Assembly (NCBI GenBank): GCA_052170475.1
Contig: JBQNAL010000004.1
Location: 1 to 64,000, forward strand
Length of the DNA: 64,000 nucleotides
Reading direction: 5' to 3'
DNA from: CAJPQU01 sp052170475
GTDB taxonomy: Bacteria; Bacillota; Negativicutes; Selenomonadales; Selenomonadaceae
Part shown: piece after piece, positions 24,001 through 31,788 of the stretch
How positions within the stretch are numbered: the stretch's first letter is position 1
Layout of the letters: the number at the start of each line of letters is the position of its first letter
Position numbers and translations under genes: made by a program
Notes under the pieces: model-generated
Seen by the model: only the letters and a program-made list of their open reading frames with translations
What the model was told of the DNA's origin: nothing
The model's database searches: none

Positions 24001-24603
24001 TTGAAAACCGAACAACGAGATGCAACGAAGCAAGCGGCGGATCTTACCGCCGCAAAAAAAGGGGACGAGGCCGCCTTCATCCGTCTCCTCCAAGACTACG
24101 GGGGACTCATCAAGAAGGCGGCGCACCAGCGCCACCTCGCCCCCATCGCCGAAGAGGCCGAGGCGGCGGCGCAGGTGAGCTTTTGGGCGGCGATGAGAAG
24201 CTACGACGAGAGCCGCGGCGTCCCCTTCCCTGGCTTTGCGAAAGCGAAGGTCTACGGCGATCTCCGCACGCTCTTTAAGCAGGCGCGACGGCGCTGGCGG
24301 CGCGAAGTCCTATCGATGGACGGGAGCGACGAGGGCGAAGAAGATCGCCTCGATCGGCGCGGCGCACTCGATCCCGCGCTATCCGCCATCGAGGAAAGCG
24401 ACGCTTTCGCCGATCGGCTGCGCGATTTAGCGCCCCGACCGAGGAAGCTCCTCGCCCTCCTCTACGATGAAGGGCTGACGGAAAGCGAGGCCGCCCGCCG
24501 CCTGAACATCTCGCAGCAGGCGGTGAACGCGATGAAGCGGCGGGCACTCCAAACGCTGCGTCAGACTTTTTTCCCGCTTGCCGACGGGAAAGAAAATTCG
24601 TAA
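24001..24603 (+). CDS. Sigma-70 family RNA polymerase sigma factor
   Basis: 200 residues. The start is TTG with GGTGAGG four bases upstream. Region 2 covers about 15-85 (GDEAAFIRLLQDYGGLIKKAA...VSFWAAMRSYDESRGVPFPGFAKAKVYGDLRTLF). Region 4 covers about 135-185 with the helix-turn-helix LTESEAARRLNISQQAVNAMKRRALQTLR. Region 3 is reduced, as in SigH, ComX-type or other alternative factors. It is divergent from the ComK-like gene and lies upstream of three secreted paralogues. Its targets are unknown. Confidence 0.88.
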   Translation: MKTEQRDATKQAADLTAAKKGDEAAFIRLLQDYGGLIKKAAHQRHLAPIAEEAEAAAQVSFWAAMRSYDESRGVPFPGFAKAKVYGDLRTLFKQARRRWRREVLSMDGSDEGEEDRLDRRGALDPALSAIEESDAFADRLRDLAPRPRKLLALLYDEGLTESEAARRLNISQQAVNAMKRRALQTLRQTFFPLADGKENS

Positions 24604-24648
24604 AATAGGGGCAGTACAAGTCAAAGAAACGAAAGGGAGTGGATGAAC

Positions 24649-25197
24649 ATGAAAAAATGGCTCAAGGGCGTATGCAGCGCCGTCTTCGCGGCGATCCTTT
24701 GCCTCGGTACGGCGACGACAGCGCTCGCCCACACCATGACGGAGGAAGAAGCGACGATGATTTTGCCCAAGCCGCCGCACGGGCAGTTTGAGATTACCCC
24801 TTTCCACAGCACCCTGTACGACATCAGAGCGGGGCTGGGCGCCGATTTTAAGAAAGAGGATTTCACCGGCGACGGGATGCGCTTCGTCACCTACGATTAC
24901 CATGGCCTCTACTCCTTTTTCGCCTGCACCGGGGCGAACGACGACCGCGACGCCAAAGAATTGACCGTAACCGGCTACACGATCAACGGAGGCTCGCTTC
25001 ACACCCCGTCGCATGTTAGAGTGCACAACCTGTATGAAGATGTCGTCGCCATCTTCGGAGAAGCCGACCATGTGCTAAAGAGAGAATCGGGGGTCGTTTC
25101 CTACATCTACGATTTTCCGGGACGGCCGACCCAGCTCGTCTTCGACGTGAACGACGAGGGCAGGATCCGCGCCATTCGCTTTTGCTCTGAACTTTAA
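24649..25197 (+). CDS. Secreted paralogue 1 of 3
   Basis: 182 residues. The start MKKWLKG is chosen because GGGAG lies nine bases before it, the same spacing as in paralogue 2. A signal peptide covers about 1-27 (AVFAAILCLGTATTALA, then HTM). The mature domain has a conserved frame shared with the next two genes: HTM-x(2-3)-EAT at the N-terminus, then LHTPS-x-x-x-V-x-x-x-Y-x-x-VV, G-x-AD, and a C-terminal FDVNDEGRIRAIR. Not recognised by name. Periplasmic or outer-surface location is expected. Confidence 0.75.
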   Translation: MKKWLKGVCSAVFAAILCLGTATTALAHTMTEEEATMILPKPPHGQFEITPFHSTLYDIRAGLGADFKKEDFTGDGMRFVTYDYHGLYSFFACTGANDDRDAKELTVTGYTINGGSLHTPSHVRVHNLYEDVVAIFGEADHVLKRESGVVSYIYDFPGRPTQLVFDVNDEGRIRAIRFCSEL

Positions 25198-25248
25198 GGA
25201 AAAATCCTGTGACAACCCCACACAATCTCAAAAAAGGAGTCGATACAG

Positions 25249-25794
25249 ATGAAAAAATGGCTACAAGGCTTAGGAAGCGCCGCCATCGCGGCAGGACTGT
25301 TCTTCAGCGCGTCGGCGACGGCGCTCGCCCACACGATGCCGGAGGAAGAAGCCACGCTGATCGTCTTGGTTTCGCCGTACGGTCATGCGGAATTTATCCC
25401 CAATGAGACTACGCTCGGCGAAGTCGAAGCGGTGAAGGGCCACGACGTGAAAAAGAAAGATTTCACCGGCGACGGGAGGCGCATTGTCACCTACGAATAT
25501 GTCACCGCCACCTTCTGGTCGATTGTGGGCGCAGCCGACGACCGCGACGCCAATGAATTGCCCATGACCGCCTACGATTTGCGAAGCAACGGGATACACA
25601 CCCCGTCCCGCTTCAGTGTCGGCGAACCGTATGCAGAGGTCGTGGAAAAGTACGGGGAGGCGGACTATAAGATGCCGGAAAAGGACGGACTGGTCACTTA
25701 CGGCTATAAGCTCGACGGGCGTCCGATCCACCTGACCTTCGATGTCAACGACGAGGGGCGGATTCGCGCCATCCACTGCCGCAGAGGCGCATAA
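25249..25794 (+). CDS. Secreted paralogue 2 of 3
   Basis: 181 residues. AAAGGAG lies nine bases before the ATG. It has the same signal peptide style and mature motifs as the preceding gene (HTMPEEEATLI, IHTPSRFSVGEPYAEVVEKYGEAD, FDVNDEGRIRAIH). Clearly a tandem duplicate, 51 bp downstream of paralogue 1. Unknown function. Confidence 0.75.
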   Translation: MKKWLQGLGSAAIAAGLFFSASATALAHTMPEEEATLIVLVSPYGHAEFIPNETTLGEVEAVKGHDVKKKDFTGDGRRIVTYEYVTATFWSIVGAADDRDANELPMTAYDLRSNGIHTPSRFSVGEPYAEVVEKYGEADYKMPEKDGLVTYGYKLDGRPIHLTFDVNDEGRIRAIHCRRGA

Positions 25795-25852
25795 CGGCTG
25801 CTTTTGCCATGCGCCGCGCACCATCCGACATCGACACGAGGAGGGACAGGAC

Positions 25853-26410
25853 ATGACCCCATGGCGAAAAAGCATCGGCTGCGCGGCAATCGCGGCGGGG
25901 CTTCTCTTCGGCGCGGCGGCGACGGCGCTCGCCCACACGATGCCCGTCTCGGAAGCCACACTGATTCTCCCGAAACCGCCGACGGGGCAGTTTGAAATCA
26001 TTCCCCATGAGACGCGCATGGGCGATCTCGACGTCTTCGGCACAGCGTTCCTGAAAAAGAGCGCGATCAATAACGGCGTTTTCCGCTTCGTGCGCTGCAG
26101 CGTGTACGATAGCGAGACCTTCGTCTTTTTCGCGCGCGTCAAAGCGGACGATCAGCGCCCCGCCCAAGAACTCGCCGTCTCCGAGTACGACGTGAAGGGC
26201 GTCGATCTCCACACGCCGTCAAACTTCATGGTGAGCGGTCGTTATGAAGCCGTCGTCGAAAAGTACGGAATCGCCGACAAGATCCAAGAAAACGTCGTCC
26301 CGGGGCGCACCCTCTACGTCTATCAGTTTCCCGAACGCGCCTCCGAGCTCATCTTTGAGGTGACAGAGGAAGGCACGATCTACGCCATTCGCTACCGCAC
26401 CGGCCTGTAA
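25853..26410 (+). CDS. Secreted paralogue 3 of 3
   Basis: 185 residues. The start at 25853 (MTPWRKSIG) follows GAGGAGGG; a longer frame from 25742 overlaps the previous gene and lacks a signal peptide. It has the family motifs HTMPVSEATLILPKPP, LHTPSNFMVSGRYEAVVEKYGIAD and FEVTEEGTIYAIR. It is the most diverged of the three, and a terminator follows it. Confidence 0.75.
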   Translation: MTPWRKSIGCAAIAAGLLFGAAATALAHTMPVSEATLILPKPPTGQFEIIPHETRMGDLDVFGTAFLKKSAINNGVFRFVRCSVYDSETFVFFARVKADDQRPAQELAVSEYDVKGVDLHTPSNFMVSGRYEAVVEKYGIADKIQENVVPGRTLYVYQFPERASELIFEVTEEGTIYAIRYRTGL

Positions 26411-26434
26411 CGGGGAGAGCGCCGCGAAAAAGCG

Positions 26435-26477
26435 GGCTGCCGCGTGAAGCACCACGCCTCACGCGGCAGCCTTTTTT
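26435..26477 (+). terminator. Intrinsic terminator after the secreted paralogues
   Basis: Stem GGCTGCCGCGTGA / TCACGCGGCAGCC with a 17-base loop, followed by six T residues. Confidence 0.88.
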
Positions 26478-26543
26478 CCGTACGCGAAGAGGAGCGCCAT
26501 GCTTGCGCGGCACGCATACGCCGCCCTGCCCGCCTCAATGCAA

Positions 26544-26572
26544 TTGACAAAATGCAAGCGACGTACTACACT
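26544..26572 (+). promoter_or_regulatory. Promoter of metNIQ
   Basis: TTGACA (26544-26549), 17 bp, TACACT (26567-26572). About 55 bp of untranslated leader follows, which is too short for a SAM riboswitch or T-box. Confidence 0.5.
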
Positions 26573-26627
26573 CGGTATAAATACGCTGACCGTACCCGCA
26601 TGACGGCAGAGGAAGCAGGCACTTTCT

Positions 26628-27665
26628 ATGATTGAACTCTCCCAGATTGAAAAAACGTATCGCGGCCCCGATGGCCCTGTGACCGCCCTCAAGGGAATCG
26701 ACCTCACCGTGGAAAAGGGCGAAATCTACGGCATCATCGGCCTTTCCGGGGCGGGCAAGTCCACCCTGATCCGCTGTATCAACCTCCTCGAGCGCCCGAC
26801 GAAGGGGCGCGTCGTGGTGGACGGAGAGGATCTCACCGCCATGCGCGCGACGGAGCTTCGCGCCGCACGAAAGAACATCGGCATGATCTTCCAGCACTTC
26901 AACCTCCTCTCCTCCGCCACGGTGTACGACAACGTGGCCTTCCCGCTCCGCCTGTCGGGGCTTTCCGAGGATACGATTCGGGAGAAGGTGGAGCCGCTCC
27001 TCGCGCTCGTCAATCTCTCCGACAAGGCGGGGCAGTACCCCGCGCAGCTCTCCGGGGGGCAAAAGCAAAGGGTCGGCATCGCGCGGGCGCTGGCGTCGGA
27101 ACCGAAGGTGCTCCTCTCCGACGAAGCGACCTCCGCCCTCGACCCCCAGACGACGAAGGCGATCTTGGCGCTCATGCGGGACATCAATCGAAAGTTCGGC
27201 CTGACCATCGTCATCATCACGCACGAAATGCAGGTCATTAAGGACATCTGCGACAAGGTGGCCGTCATCGAGGACGGCGTCATCACCGAGCGCGGCTCCG
27301 TCCTCGACGTGTTCACGAACCCGAAGCGCCCCATGACGAAAGAATTCATCAGCGCCGTCATGTCGAGCGAGCTGCCCGCCGCCTTTTCGGGAAAGGCGAT
27401 CTCTGCCGCGCCCATCGCCGGTGCGCCGCTCCTCGTGTGGCTCACCTTCCTCGGGGAGTCCGCCGACGAGCCGGTCATCGCCGCCCTCATCCGCCGCTTC
27501 CCCGTCGACGTGAGTATCCTCTATGGCAACATCGACCACATCAAAGACACGCCCTACGGCCGCCTTTTGATTGGCCTTTCCGGTGAGGACGCCGCCACGC
27601 GCGACGCCCTCACCTACCTCTCCCAGCGGGAACTAAGAATCGAGGTGATCGGCTATGTCGCCTGA
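26628..27665 (+). CDS. metN: Methionine ABC importer ATP-binding protein
   Basis: 345 residues. Walker A GLSGAGKSTLIRC, Q-loop FQHFNLL, signature LSGGQKQRVGIARAL, Walker B VLLSDEATSALD, and H-loop IITHEM. The C-terminal about 100 residues (from about 245) form the NIL regulatory domain that binds methionine and causes trans-inhibition in this family. It hydrolyses ATP to drive MetI/MetQ import of methionine. The stop overlaps the metI start by 11 bp. Confidence 0.96.
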   Translation: MIELSQIEKTYRGPDGPVTALKGIDLTVEKGEIYGIIGLSGAGKSTLIRCINLLERPTKGRVVVDGEDLTAMRATELRAARKNIGMIFQHFNLLSSATVYDNVAFPLRLSGLSEDTIREKVEPLLALVNLSDKAGQYPAQLSGGQKQRVGIARALASEPKVLLSDEATSALDPQTTKAILALMRDINRKFGLTIVIITHEMQVIKDICDKVAVIEDGVITERGSVLDVFTNPKRPMTKEFISAVMSSELPAAFSGKAISAAPIAGAPLLVWLTFLGESADEPVIAALIRRFPVDVSILYGNIDHIKDTPYGRLLIGLSGEDAATRDALTYLSQRELRIEVIGYVA

Positions 27666-28308
27666 CCTTTGGGAACTCCTCATGAAGGCGCTTTGGGAGA
27701 CGTGCCGCATGGTGGCGGTCTCCATGGCCTTCGCCACGGTTCTCGGGATCCCCTTGGGCGTCCTCCTCCTCACCACGGCGAAGAATCAAATCTTAGAGTG
27801 TCTGCCCCTCAATCGGGTGCTCGCCGCGGTCATCAATGCGGTGCGCTCCGTCCCCTTCATCATCTTGATGGTGGCCATCATCCCCTTCACCCGCCTCGTC
27901 GCGGGGACGTCCATCGGCACGACAGCGGCGATGGTGCCGCTCACCATTGCCGCCATTCCCTTCATCGGGCGGCAGGTGGAGACGTCGCTTCGGGAAGTCC
28001 CATACGGCATCGTCGAGGCCGCCCTCGCGATGGGCGCGTCCCCGCTGCAGATCATCTGGCGGGTCTACCTGCCGGAAGCCATGCCGGGCATCGTCGCCCA
28101 GCTCACGACCGTGGTCATCGCCCTCGTCGGCGCGTCGGCGATGGCGGGCGCCATCGGGGGCGGCGGATTGGGTGACTTGGCGATTCGCTTTGGCTACCAG
28201 CGCTTTCGCCCGGAAGTCATGGCCGCCACCATCGTCGTTCTCGTCGTTCTCGTCCAGCTCGTCCAGTTCGGCGGCAACGAACTGGCGAAGCGACTGAACC
28301 GAAAATAA
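27655..28308 (+). CDS. metI: Methionine ABC importer permease
   Basis: 217 residues with five hydrophobic helices. The permease-ATPase coupling loop is seen around EAALAMGASPLQIIWRVYLPEAMPGI, which carries the EAA motif. Starts inside metN and precedes metQ by 39 bp. Inner-membrane channel for L- and D-methionine. Confidence 0.96.
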   Translation: MSPDLWELLMKALWETCRMVAVSMAFATVLGIPLGVLLLTTAKNQILECLPLNRVLAAVINAVRSVPFIILMVAIIPFTRLVAGTSIGTTAAMVPLTIAAIPFIGRQVETSLREVPYGIVEAALAMGASPLQIIWRVYLPEAMPGIVAQLTTVVIALVGASAMAGAIGGGGLGDLAIRFGYQRFRPEVMAATIVVLVVLVQLVQFGGNELAKRLNRK

Positions 28309-28347
28309 CCCCCGCACCCCTATTTTCTTTAGAAAGGACTGTATCCG

Positions 28348-29187
28348 ATGAAAAAACTTTTTCTTCTTTTGACCGCACTTCTCCTCACCCTCGCGCTCGC
28401 GGGCTGCGGCGACAGCGGCAAGCCTGCCGCCCCCGCCGGCTCCGGCTCCGGCGCAGCGGGCGCGAAAACGACGCTCAAGGTGGGGGCGACGCCCGTGCCG
28501 CACGCCGAGATCTTAGAGATCATCAAGCCGCTTTTGGCCAAGGAGAACATCGACCTCAAGATCGTCGAATTCAGCGACTATGTGCAGCCGAATTTAGCGC
28601 TCAACGACAAGGAACTCGACGCCAACTTCTTCCAGCACGAGCCGTACCTTGACAACTTCGTCAGCGAACACAAGGAGATGAAGCTCAAGAATGCCGGCGG
28701 GATCCACATCGAGCCGATGGGCATCTACTCGAAGAAAATCAAAGATCTCGCCGCGCTCCCCGAAGGCGCGTCCCTCGCCATCCCGAACGACCCCACGAAC
28801 GGCGGGCGCTCGCTCCTCCTCCTCGAAAAGGCGGGACTCTTAACGCTCAAGGCAGGCGTCGGCGTCAAGGCCACGGTAGGGGACATCGCCGCCAACCCGA
28901 AGAACCTGAAATTCCAAGAAGTCGAAGCCGCCCAAGTGCCGCGTACCCTTGACGACGTAGACGCCGCCGTCATCAATACGAACTTCGCCATGCAGGTGAA
29001 CTTGGTGCCGACGAAGGACGCCATGTTCATGGAGGACAAGACGTCCCCCTATGTGAACATCGTCGCCGTCCGCATCGGCGACGAAAAGCGCCCCGAAATC
29101 GAAGCGCTGATGAAGGCGCTGAAATCGAAAGAAGTCAAAGACTTCATCGACAGCAAGTACAAGGGCGCCATCGTCCCGGCGTTCTAA
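28348..29187 (+). CDS. metQ: Methionine-binding lipoprotein
   Basis: 279 residues. The lipoprotein signal has lipobox LAGC (Cys at about 20). The NlpA/MetQ fold is visible in VGATPVPHAEILEIIKPLL, FSDYVQPNLALNDKELDANFFQHEPYLD and DAAVINTNFAMQ. It delivers methionine to MetNI. A terminator follows. Confidence 0.96.
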   Translation: MKKLFLLLTALLLTLALAGCGDSGKPAAPAGSGSGAAGAKTTLKVGATPVPHAEILEIIKPLLAKENIDLKIVEFSDYVQPNLALNDKELDANFFQHEPYLDNFVSEHKEMKLKNAGGIHIEPMGIYSKKIKDLAALPEGASLAIPNDPTNGGRSLLLLEKAGLLTLKAGVGVKATVGDIAANPKNLKFQEVEAAQVPRTLDDVDAAVINTNFAMQVNLVPTKDAMFMEDKTSPYVNIVAVRIGDEKRPEIEALMKALKSKEVKDFIDSKYKGAIVPAF

Positions 29188-29195
29188 GGCGGAAC

Positions 29196-29236
29196 AAAAA
29201 GAAGAGCCAGCCCCCTTCCCGGGACTGGCTCTTTTT
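29196..29236. terminator. Terminator after metQ
   Basis: AAAAAGAAGAGCCAG pairs with CTGGCTCTTTTTC. It sits between convergent genes, with U runs on both sides. Confidence 0.85.
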
Positions 29237-29243
29237 CGTCCGC

Positions 29244-29459
29244 CTACTTCCAACTCACTTCCGGCTCCCGCTTATGCCGCACGCAGTCGGAAAGATACAG
29301 ATTGATCAAAACTTGATAGGGAATGCCAAATTTCAGGGACGTCTTTTGGAAATACTGGACGGTCTCCTCGTCAATATTGATCGAGATCTGTCTCCTGCCC
29401 TTTTTCGCATACGGATTTTGTCTGGGATGTAAATTGGCAATCTCATATTCGTCCCGCAT
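29244..29459 (-). CDS. Ribbon-helix-helix protein, BrnA/CopG antitoxin type
   Basis: 71 residues. The RHH core is RRQISINIDEETVQYFQKTSLKFGIPYQVLINLYL, with the beta strand RQISINI and two helices. This is the pattern of BrnA or CopG-type antitoxins that bind DNA and repress their own operon. No BrnT or other toxin gene is adjacent, so it appears to be an orphan. It could also be a stand-alone regulator. Confidence 0.65.
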   Translation of the reverse strand: MRDEYEIANLHPRQNPYAKKGRRQISINIDEETVQYFQKTSLKFGIPYQVLINLYLSDCVRHKREPEVSWK

Positions 29460-29547
29460 CTCATGTCCCTCCTTGTCAATAAGTGTTCATATGTCACCAC
29501 GATAGGCTAAAAAATGGTATACTTTTCGAAGAAAAGAGGCGTTTCGC

Positions 29548-30306
29548 ATGATCTTTGCCGCCATGCTCGTCTTGGGCGGGCTTTTGGGGCTGTCCGGCGC
29601 GGGCGGAGCCGGCGTCACCATCACGCTCCTCACCGTCGGCTTCGGCATCCCCATCCATACCGCCATCGCCGTCTCCCTCTCCTGCATGACCTTCACCGTC
29701 CTCTCGGGTACCGTCAGCCATTTTCGGGAAGGGGACGTCTTGGTGCGCCTTGGCGCTTTCGTCGGCGGCGCGGGTGTCTTTGGCACGCTCTTGGGGACGC
29801 ACGTCGCCTTTATGGTACCGGCGCGCTTTTTATCGCCCGCCCTCGCCATCATTTTGCTCGCCACGACGGGGCTTCTCTACCTTCAGCTCTTTCATCCCGC
29901 CCTCATCGCAAACTACGTCGCCAAAAACCAAGCCGCCGCCCACGGGCGCGCCTTCCTCCTGCGCGGCGTCCTCTTGGGGCTCGTCACCGGCTTTCTCTCC
30001 GGGGCCTTCGGCATCGGCGCCACCGCCTTCATCCAGATCGGCCTCATGCTCTTCTTCGGCGTCACCCTCTACCACGCCATCGGCACCACCATGCTGATCA
30101 TCTTCCCCATCGCCGTCGCCGGCGGCCTCAGCTACTTCGCCGCCGGACTGATGGATCTCTCCGTCTTCCTCCAGACGCTCGCAGGGCTCTCCCTCGGCGC
30201 CTTCCTCGGCGCGAAATGCACCCGCCTCCTCCCCCTCTCACTCCTGCGCCGCATCATGATCGCCATCCCCCTCGCAGGCGGCCTCCTTCTGCTCCTTCGC
30301 GGGTGA
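29548..30306 (+). CDS. TauE/SafE family anion exporter
   Basis: 252 residues with seven to eight membrane helices and the two repeated Gly-rich halves of the TauE/SafE family (GGLLGLSGAGGAGVTITLL and GLVTGFLSGAFGIGATAF). Members export sulfite, sulfoacetate or related anions; the substrate here is not visible. The last 41 bp, including the stop codon, are repeated exactly at 31052-31092 beyond the hicAB module. Confidence 0.88.
   Translation: MIFAAMLVLGGLLGLSGAGGAGVTITLLTVGFGIPIHTAIAVSLSCMTFTVLSGTVSHFREGDVLVRLGAFVGGAGVFGTLLGTHVAFMVPARFLSPALAIILLATTGLLYLQLFHPALIANYVAKNQAAAHGRAFLLRGVLLGLVTGFLSGAFGIGATAFIQIGLMLFFGVTLYHAIGTTMLIIFPIAVAGGLSYFAAGLMDLSVFLQTLAGLSLGAFLGAKCTRLLPLSLLRRIMIAIPLAGGLLLLLRG
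30266..30306 (+). repeat. 41-bp direct repeat, copy 1 (end of tauE-like gene)
   Basis: Forms the last 13 codons of the exporter gene including its TGA. Perfectly repeated at 31052-31092, 786 bp away. Confidence 0.9.
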
Positions 30307-30307
30307 C

Positions 30308-30652
30308 TTACCCCTCTACGCCCGCCGGTACAGCGTGCGCCAAGGTATCTTTGATAAACTGGTTCAGCGACACGTCGCGCTTTCTCGCCTCCATGGCCAG
30401 CCGCCGATGAAGATCCCTAGGCAGGCGAATGTTGAAGCTGCCCTTATATTCTTTGTCGGGTTTTTTTCCAAACCGCGCACAGGCCTCTAAATATCGGTCG
30501 ATCGCGCCCTGAAAGGACGCCTGTAACTGCGCAACACTCACACCGTGAAAGTTCACCGAATCATTGATCCCAAAGACCTCGCCGATAAAAAGCCCGTCCT
30601 CCGCATCAAAGGAAACTGTGGCATGATAGCCTTTATATTCCAGCATATCCAT
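30308..30652 (-). CDS. hicB: HicB-type antitoxin
   Basis: 114 residues. The N-terminal partial-RNaseH fold is YKGYHATVSFDAEDGLFIGEVFGINDSVNFHG, and a C-terminal ribbon-helix-helix is FNIRLPRDLHRRLAMEARKRDVSLNQFI. AGGAGG lies seven bases before the ATG. It neutralises HicA and represses the operon. Its stop codon is one base from the stop of the convergent exporter gene. Confidence 0.9.
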   Translation of the reverse strand: MDMLEYKGYHATVSFDAEDGLFIGEVFGINDSVNFHGVSVAQLQASFQGAIDRYLEACARFGKKPDKEYKGSFNIRLPRDLHRRLAMEARKRDVSLNQFIKDTLAHAVPAGVEG

Positions 30653-30664
30653 AACATCGCCTCC

Positions 30665-30922
30665 TCAAAGCGCTTCGATTTCTGATAAAAATTGAATCGT
30701 TTTCTTGATCTGGTAGCGATAGAGTTCCTTCCCGGGATGCGGCCCATCAAATTGAAGAATCCGCTGTGTTGCCGGATGAAAGTAGCCAATGCCGGAGCCT
30801 CGGCCTCCCTGAAACTTCTCACAGCCGCATTGCTTCATCAACAAATCCAATTCGCGCACCGTAAAATTCGCGGGCATCGGTCTGCGACTGAGCTTTTCGA
30901 GCAGCATTTCCTTCGTCGGCAT
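30665..30922 (-). CDS. hicA: HicA-type mRNA interferase toxin
   Basis: 85 residues. The start at 30922 follows GAGGTGAGG. The HicA double-stranded-RNA-binding-like fold is seen in LLMKQCGCEKFQGGRGSGIGYFHP and FDGPHPGKELYRYQI. The position that is His in many HicA proteins (GSH) is Gly here, as in the divergent HicA group whose remaining His residues lie in HP and PHPG. hicA precedes hicB by 12 bp, the usual order. Expected to cleave mRNA. Confidence 0.85.
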   Translation of the reverse strand: MPTKEMLLEKLSRRPMPANFTVRELDLLMKQCGCEKFQGGRGSGIGYFHPATQRILQFDGPHPGKELYRYQIKKTIQFLSEIEAL

Positions 30923-31051
30923 CGGCCTCACCTCAATGTCCAGTATAACAAAACCGCCCATCATCCGCAACCGTCTTTCAGTCGCTCGGCGCGTACAAAA
31001 ATTCCGCCGCCGTAGCCGCCTAATCCATGCAGGAAACGCTCCCTCTGCCCC

Positions 31052-31092
31052 TCCCCCTCGCAGGCGGCCTCCTTCTGCTCCTTCGCGGGTGA
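31052..31092 (+). repeat. 41-bp direct repeat, copy 2
   Basis: Identical to 30266-30306. The two copies bracket hicBA. The 368-bp gap 30923-31290 contains this repeat, a stretch without clear coding sense, and the terminator 31161-31218. Confidence 0.9.
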
Positions 31093-31160
31093 GGAAAGTG
31101 AGGGACGAGAAAAGTTTGCCCACCCATGCGTATGAATTGCCTGTCGGCACAAGAGGGCAT

Positions 31161-31218
31161 AAAAAGCGCCTTGGCGTTTGGCCGAATGGAGATCAGCCAA
31201 GTACCAAGGCACTTTTTG
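31161..31218 (-). terminator. Terminator with nested hairpin
   Basis: AAAAAGCGCCTTGG / CCAAGGCACTTTTT with inner TTGGC...GCCAA. It serves the minus-strand gene ending at 31291. Similar in sequence to the terminator at 19728-19785. Confidence 0.7.
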
Positions 31219-31290
31219 CGTCCCGTCTGTCATTCGGGGACGCCTGCCTTCGTCCGCGCCGCGCGGCGCTTCATCCGTCCGGGCAGAGGG

Positions 31291-31671
31291 TTACCAAGTG
31301 AGCATGTCCAATAGGTTGAGCTGCGGCACCAGCTTCATCTGCGGCTTGCCGTCGGGCTTTAAGGGGCGCGAGGGGTCGGGGACGAAGTGCATGGGGGGAC
31401 GCTTTTTGTAGCGGCTGACGACTTTATTCCCCTGCAGCTCGGTGATCTCGATCGTGCCGTCGGGCAGGAAGCGCCGGTGCTTAACGATGGCTTTCTCGTC
31501 GATGTCGGCGGCCTCAAGGCGCTCCGTGGCCTTTTCTAAGTTGTCGATGGCATCTTCCCCGTCGGCCATGGCCGCGAAGATTTTGCCAAAGTCCGAATCG
31601 CCGCTGGCCTTTGCCATTTGCCGCGACAGCCGAGCCAGTGCCGCATGATCCGCTTTCCGTTCCACTTTCAT
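31291..31671 (-). CDS. Hypothetical protein
   Basis: 126 residues. The start at 31671 (MKVERKADH) is set by AAAGGAGG nine bases upstream. The N-terminal 75 residues are helical and charged (KATERLEAADIDEKAIVKHRR). A short beta segment follows (FLPDGTIEITELQGNKVVSRYKKRP), then a Pro-rich tail. The central DGTIEITE-x-x-G element resembles small phage or plasmid proteins, but no family can be named. It lies downstream of the AlbA_2/ATPase gene with a gap of about 117 bp. Confidence 0.6.
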   Translation of the reverse strand: MKVERKADHAALARLSRQMAKASGDSDFGKIFAAMADGEDAIDNLEKATERLEAADIDEKAIVKHRRFLPDGTIEITELQGNKVVSRYKKRPPMHFVPDPSRPLKPDGKPQMKLVPQLNLLDMLTW

Positions 31672-31788
31672 GGGCGATTTCCTCCTTTCCACATTTATAT
31701 GAGGTATATCGAGGAAATTCCCGATTCGCTTAAATGGACGGGCGTGGCGGGGAGGCGGATGCCCTCTCGCGCCAAAGAGAAAAGCTCC

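Noticed and set aside
26478..26627. SAM riboswitch or T-box before metNIQ
   Set aside because: The leader after the likely promoter is only about 55 bases, and no conserved riboswitch core or specifier-antiterminator structure is visible.
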